Assembly (NCBI GenBank): GCA_002385665.1
Contig: DGDX01000018.1
Location: forward strand, 597 to 10,085
DNA: 9,489 nucleotides
Direction: 5' to 3'
Origin: Firmicutes bacterium UBA3941
GTDB lineage: Bacteria > Bacillota > Clostridia > Caldicoprobacterales > UBA3941
Shown here: piece by piece, positions 7,486-9,489 of the stretch
Numbering within the stretch: position 1 is the first letter of the stretch
How the letters are laid out: every line of letters begins with the position of its first letter
Notes under the pieces: model-generated
The model's input: only the letters and a program-made list of their open reading frames with translations
Database searches by the model: none
What the model was told of the DNA's origin: nothing
Translations under genes and position numbers: made by a program

Positions 7486-7514
7486 ATTATAACATTCTTT
7501 ACAATTTACTTCAA
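7486..7514 (-). promoter_or_regulatory. Sigma-A promoter of the helicase fusion gene
   Basis: On the minus strand TTGAAG (-35, 7514-7509), a 17-bp spacer and a perfect TATAAT (-10, 7491-7486) lie in the 96-bp gap after the DnaD-like gene. Transcription should begin near 7479, giving a leader of about 57 bases before the ATG at 7422. This supports independent transcription of the fusion gene and argues against the TTG at 7473 as start. No LexA (SOS) box was seen beside it. Confidence 0.65.
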
Positions 7515-7518
7515 ATGT

Positions 7519-8418
7519 TTAGATTGCCCTTTGACAGATTGATGATATGACAATCTTTTGAGGGTAGATTCTTCTGACATATCTTGATAAATCAAGTATA
7601 CCACTTAGCTTTTTGCATAACATGTTTGGGCTCATTTTCATTACAAACCTTAGAATTCTACTCTCCCACCGGGCTTTGTAGATTCTTAATTGATCCATTG
7701 CCATAATCCCTTTCTCCAGCCATGAAATTATAACCTTCTTAGCATATCTCATGCTTCCGGCATTGTTTCCAGTATCAATCATAAAAGCCTCCCCTACCGG
7801 CTCATCTGGAATATCTTTCTGGTACTGTGAGATTGGATCCGAAATGTCAGGAAACACAGGCCCTATATTCTTTGAATAAACAACATAAGGATTATGAAGG
7901 TCCTCGTCTTCGTTTTGTTTAGTTTTGTTTAGTTTATTAATGTTCCCCTCACTGTTTACATCACTATTCCCCTGACTGCTTACCCCACTACTTTCCCCAG
8001 GTAAACAGTTGTGTCCACTATTGTCATCATTACTTTCCTCTGGCAAACATTCAGCTGAATCATCGTCCTCATTACTTACCTCTGTATTACCCTCTATACT
8101 TTCCTCCGGTAAGCAGTCCAGCAGACTCATTAAATCAAACTCCAGGATATATGTGCCGCGTTCTCTTCTGTTCTCAGAGCTGATATACTTGAAATAGCCT
8201 AACTGGGTCAGCTTGTTTCTTACTTCAATTAACGTCTTTTCGTTTTTAAATCCTGCCTTAAACTTCAGTTCTGCATTGGTCATGGAAAATTTATTTCTCC
8301 ATTTAAGTTCATTTGCCTTTTGCCAAAGAACCATCAACATACAAAAACCGGCTTGCCCGGTTTCTACCATACCACCAATCGCATTGAATTGTTTTAACAG
8401 GGAATACAGATCTGCCAT
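7519..8418 (-). CDS. DnaD-domain replication initiation protein
   Basis: A 299-residue phage/mobile-element-type DnaD protein. Residues 1-95 form a winged helix (NAELKFKAGFKNEKTLIEVRNKL, wing ENRRERGTYILEF), as in the N-terminus of replisome organisers. Residues 101-175 are a low-complexity acidic linker with three CLP(E/G)ES repeats (from C102, C124 and C138). Residues 176-247 are the DnaD/DnaB_2 domain: NPYVVYSKNIGPVFPDIS, then Y225-x3-V229-x3-W233 and EKGI, the family's YxxxIxxxW signature. Such proteins bind and remodel origin DNA and help recruit the helicase loader. The ATG at 8418 follows AGGAAGAG (8434-8427) with an 8-base gap. Beyond R254 the sequence becomes unusually hydrophobic, and a charged stretch appears in another frame, so the C-terminus may be frameshifted. 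It ends 96 bp before the helicase fusion start, with that gene's promoter in between. Confidence 0.8.
   Translation of the reverse strand: MADLYSLLKQFNAIGGMVETGQAGFCMLMVLWQKANELKWRNKFSMTNAELKFKAGFKNEKTLIEVRNKLTQLGYFKYISSENRRERGTYILEFDLMSLLDCLPEESIEGNTEVSNEDDDSAECLPEESNDDNSGHNCLPGESSGVSSQGNSDVNSEGNINKLNKTKQNEDEDLHNPYVVYSKNIGPVFPDISDPISQYQKDIPDEPVGEAFMIDTGNNAGSMRYAKKVIISWLEKGIMAMDQLRIYKARWESRILRFVMKMSPNMLCKKLSGILDLSRYVRRIYPQKIVISSICQRAI
7943..8116. repeat. Imperfect tandem and interspersed repeats inside the DnaD linker
   Basis: Two adjacent 24-bp units (7943-7966 and 7967-7990) match at 20 of 24 bases and encode SDVNSEGN and SGVSSQGN. Three copies of a 20-bp unit, TACTTTCC(T/C)C(T/C/A)GG(T/C)AA(A/G)CA(G/T) on the plus strand, lie at 7989-8008, 8031-8050 and 8097-8116 and encode the CLP(E/G)ES repeats. 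All units are in frame. They may be a simple expandable linker or, as in lambdoid and some Gram-positive phages whose origin lies inside the initiator gene, binding sites for the protein itself. Confidence 0.6.
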
Positions 8419-8466
8419 TTTAATTTCTCTTCCTCTCTATTTTGTGTTAAGTCTATGTAATTGGCT

Positions 8467-8494
8467 ATTATATAATAGATAGGTGGATTGTGTA
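8467..8494 (-). promoter_or_regulatory. Candidate promoter and palindromic operator of the DnaD-like gene
   Basis: Minus-strand TACACA (-35, 8494-8489) and a perfect TATAAT (-10, 8472-8467) are 16 bp apart, about 50 bp ahead of the ATG at 8418. The -10 sits inside a perfect 14-bp palindrome, CTATTATATAATAG (8465-8478), which could be an operator or simply AT-rich sequence. Confidence 0.45.
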
Positions 8495-8578
8495 TGAATG
8501 GATATGTTCTATGTGGAATAATTCTTTCGCGGAAACACATCAACCTTTTGCAAAATCCCCTATAAACCTTTTACAAAG
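8489..8578. repeat. Direct repeats and DnaA-box-like sites upstream of the DnaD-like gene
   Basis: Two direct repeats, AACCTTTTGCAAAA (8542-8555) and AACCTTTTACAAAG (8565-8578), share 12 of 14 bases and start 23 bp apart, about two helical turns. On the minus strand TCATACACA (8497-8489) and TATTCCACA (8520-8512) each differ by one base from the DnaA box TTWTNCACA. The rest of 8419-8621 is AT-rich with no gene seen. Iteron-like repeats beside a replication initiator suggest an origin or autoregulatory site, but the match is weak. Confidence 0.35.
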
Positions 8579-8621
8579 ACATTCTGAAGTATAATCACCC
8601 ATATTTTGTTTTTTGCTAAAG

Positions 8622-8977
8622 TTAGGTCAAGTTTATCTGACCCTCTTTAATAATATCATCAATAGTAAACACTGCTGCTCGGGGAATATTCCTATCAGCA
8701 AGATAAATAAAACCGTCATCAAAAAATAAAGTTCCAAATGCTTTTGCTTCCAGAACCATATTCCAATTACCAATATCCCAAATTTTAATTCTATTTTAGC
8801 TACACAAACAAGATATTTATCGGTCATGATCGCGCATCCCAAAGAACATCCGGCATTTTTGATCTGATGCAGTATTGAACCTTTGTATTTATTCCATATA
8901 ATAATGGAATTGTCTGCAGATACTGAAACAATATATTCTTTAAACGAGTGTATAAAGTGAATATTTCCTTTGCTATC
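8622..8977 (-). pseudogene. WD40-repeat protein remnant with a one-base frameshift and missing 5' end
   Basis: From 8977 the frame reads DSKGNIHFIHSF, then KEYIVSVSADNSIIIWN and KYLVCVA, typical WD40 blade sequence. At the four-T run 8794-8797 (AAAA on the coding strand) the frame breaks. Adding one A restores NRIKIWDIGNW...FGTLFFDDGFIYLADRN...TIDDIIKEGQINLT and a TAA stop at 8624-8622. The 356 bases plus one make 119 codons including stop, which supports a single-base loss. About two and a half blades remain; a working propeller needs about seven. An in-frame TAA directly precedes the fragment and no start codon is available. It overlaps the creatininase stop by a few bases, so it is either a truncated gene downstream of it or a broken C-terminal extension of it. 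The frameshift could also be a homopolymer sequencing or assembly error. Confidence 0.7.
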
Positions 8978-9470
8978 TTAAGTAAGATGATTTTAAGAAA
9001 TCATAGCATTCATTAATCATACTATCTATCATACGACTAATAATTTTACTTCCTTTTTCTTTTGTTGCAAAAGAAGGATAGCCCAAATTCCCGACATAAC
9101 CTTCCGGTAAATCGTTTACTTCATGAAGCAAATATTTCTCGAAATCGTCAAACTTTATATCATGCTCTCGGACTGATTCCATTTTCACCTTTTGGGGATA
9201 CAAAAATAATGCAACTGATGTTTCAGCCTCACAAGCATGTCTGATGGAAGATTGCTTCTCAAGTATATCCGAATATTCAATTTCAGATATATCGTATAAC
9301 TTAATGTTATTAGATATTTTGTCCATGGCTTGTATGTGGAATGGGTCACCGTGATATGTTAATAGCAAAAAATGCTTAAATCCTTGCTGTCTCCACCAAT
9401 CTGTTATTGATACTATTATTTCCTGTAGAGTTTCAGGCTTTATTGATGTAGTTCCTGCTAAATGTACATC
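8973..9470 (-). CDS. Creatininase-family amidohydrolase, N-terminus cut by the contig end
   Basis: The last 165 residues of a protein whose family is normally about 240-260. Creatininase-fold enzymes are metal-dependent amidohydrolases; the family includes creatininase, formamide hydrolases and the mycofactocin peptidase MftE. Seen: HLAGTTSIKPETL, matching the family's (P)GTxSLxPET stretch, a strand FLLLTYHGDPFH where family members usually have NGHGGN (His40 kept, GGN replaced by DPF), and H78-A-C-E-A-E83-T-S, equivalent to the metal-site HAGExETS. It ends at TAG 8975-8973 after FLKSSYLR. Genuine sequence begins at 9470; the apparent start MYKRQ farther right is adapter. Substrate unknown; the altered HGG motif suggests a divergent subfamily. 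Confidence 0.75.
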   Translation of the reverse strand, partial: DVHLAGTTSIKPETLQEIIVSITDWWRQQGFKHFLLLTYHGDPFHIQAMDKISNNIKLYDISEIEYSDILEKQSSIRHACEAETSVALFLYPQKVKMESVREHDIKFDDFEKYLLHEVNDLPEGYVGNLGYPSFATKEKGSKIISRMIDSMINECYDFLKSSYLR

Positions 9471-9489
9471 CTGTCTCTTATACACATCT
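9471..9489. other. Nextera (Tn5 mosaic end) sequencing adapter, not genomic
   Basis: The terminal 19 bases, CTGTCTCTTATACACATCT, are exactly the Nextera transposase adapter read-through sequence. Read on the minus strand from a GTG at 9485 it creates the false N-terminus MYKRQ on the creatininase-family protein. The true contig therefore ends at 9470. Confidence 0.97.

Noticed and set aside
7479..7500. GAAT...ATTC around the helicase -10 as a LexA-type SOS operator
   Set aside because: The Gram-positive LexA box needs GAAC-N4-GTTC; here only the outer four bases pair and the spacing is wrong.
8633..8842. 69-codon hydrophobic frame resembling a small membrane protein
   Set aside because: It is the wrong frame of the WD40 remnant after its one-base shift; the hydrophobic stretch is an artefact of reading out of frame.
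8891..8910. Perfect inverted repeat ATTCCAT / ATGGAAT with a 6-base loop
   Set aside because: It lies inside WD40-type coding sequence (SIIIWN), has no T-run and is AT-rich, so chance is the simplest explanation.

Overview
The window looks like a Clostridia-type Firmicute, probably a draft or metagenomic contig. The evidence is strong AGGAGG/GAGGGGG ribosome binding sites, mostly AT-rich coding sequence, a short Cys-lipidated lipoprotein, a DnaD-domain replication protein and an ANT(6)-type nucleotidyltransferase. No rRNA, tRNA, CRISPR array or intact transposase is visible. The right edge is a true contig end: the last 19 bases are the Nextera (Tn5 mosaic-end) adapter and not genome.

Layout, left to right. 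Positions 1-956 hold a minus-strand pair: a small lipoprotein gene followed 15 bp later by the N-terminal half of an aminoglycoside 6-adenylyltransferase-like gene that runs off the left edge. Positions 957-1261 hold no convincing gene. Positions 1262-1579 hold a small plus-strand winged-helix protein with an N-terminal QISLF motif. It converges, across a short hairpin, on a minus-strand HEPN-like plus CBS-pair protein (1640-2374). A 218-bp gap with a REP-like inverted repeat separates that gene from the dominant one (2593-7422), which encodes a 1609-residue polypeptide: a DEDD exonuclease-like domain, a Cys cluster, a complete RecQ-type SF2 helicase, a complete UvrD/Rep-type SF1 helicase and an unassigned C-terminal domain. 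A good sigma-A promoter lies just upstream of it.

Upstream again (7519-8418, minus) is a DnaD-like replication protein whose linker is encoded by imperfect DNA repeats and whose C-terminus may be frameshifted. A 203-bp AT-rich region follows (8419-8621) with direct repeats, a palindrome and two DnaA-box-like 9-mers. Then comes a broken WD40 gene remnant (8622-8977) with a one-base frameshift, and the C-terminal two thirds of a creatininase-family amidohydrolase cut by the contig end.

How the genes might work together is inference. The DnaD-like protein, the exonuclease/RecQ/UvrD fusion and the HEPN-CBS protein lie on one strand in that order, with a small DNA-binding protein facing them. That gene content suits an accessory DNA-processing, replication or defence locus of a mobile element. 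The decayed WD40 gene, the possible DnaD frameshift and the abrupt base-composition change at the left end also suit accessory DNA. The fusion helicase and the HEPN-CBS protein are the best candidates for an undescribed system.
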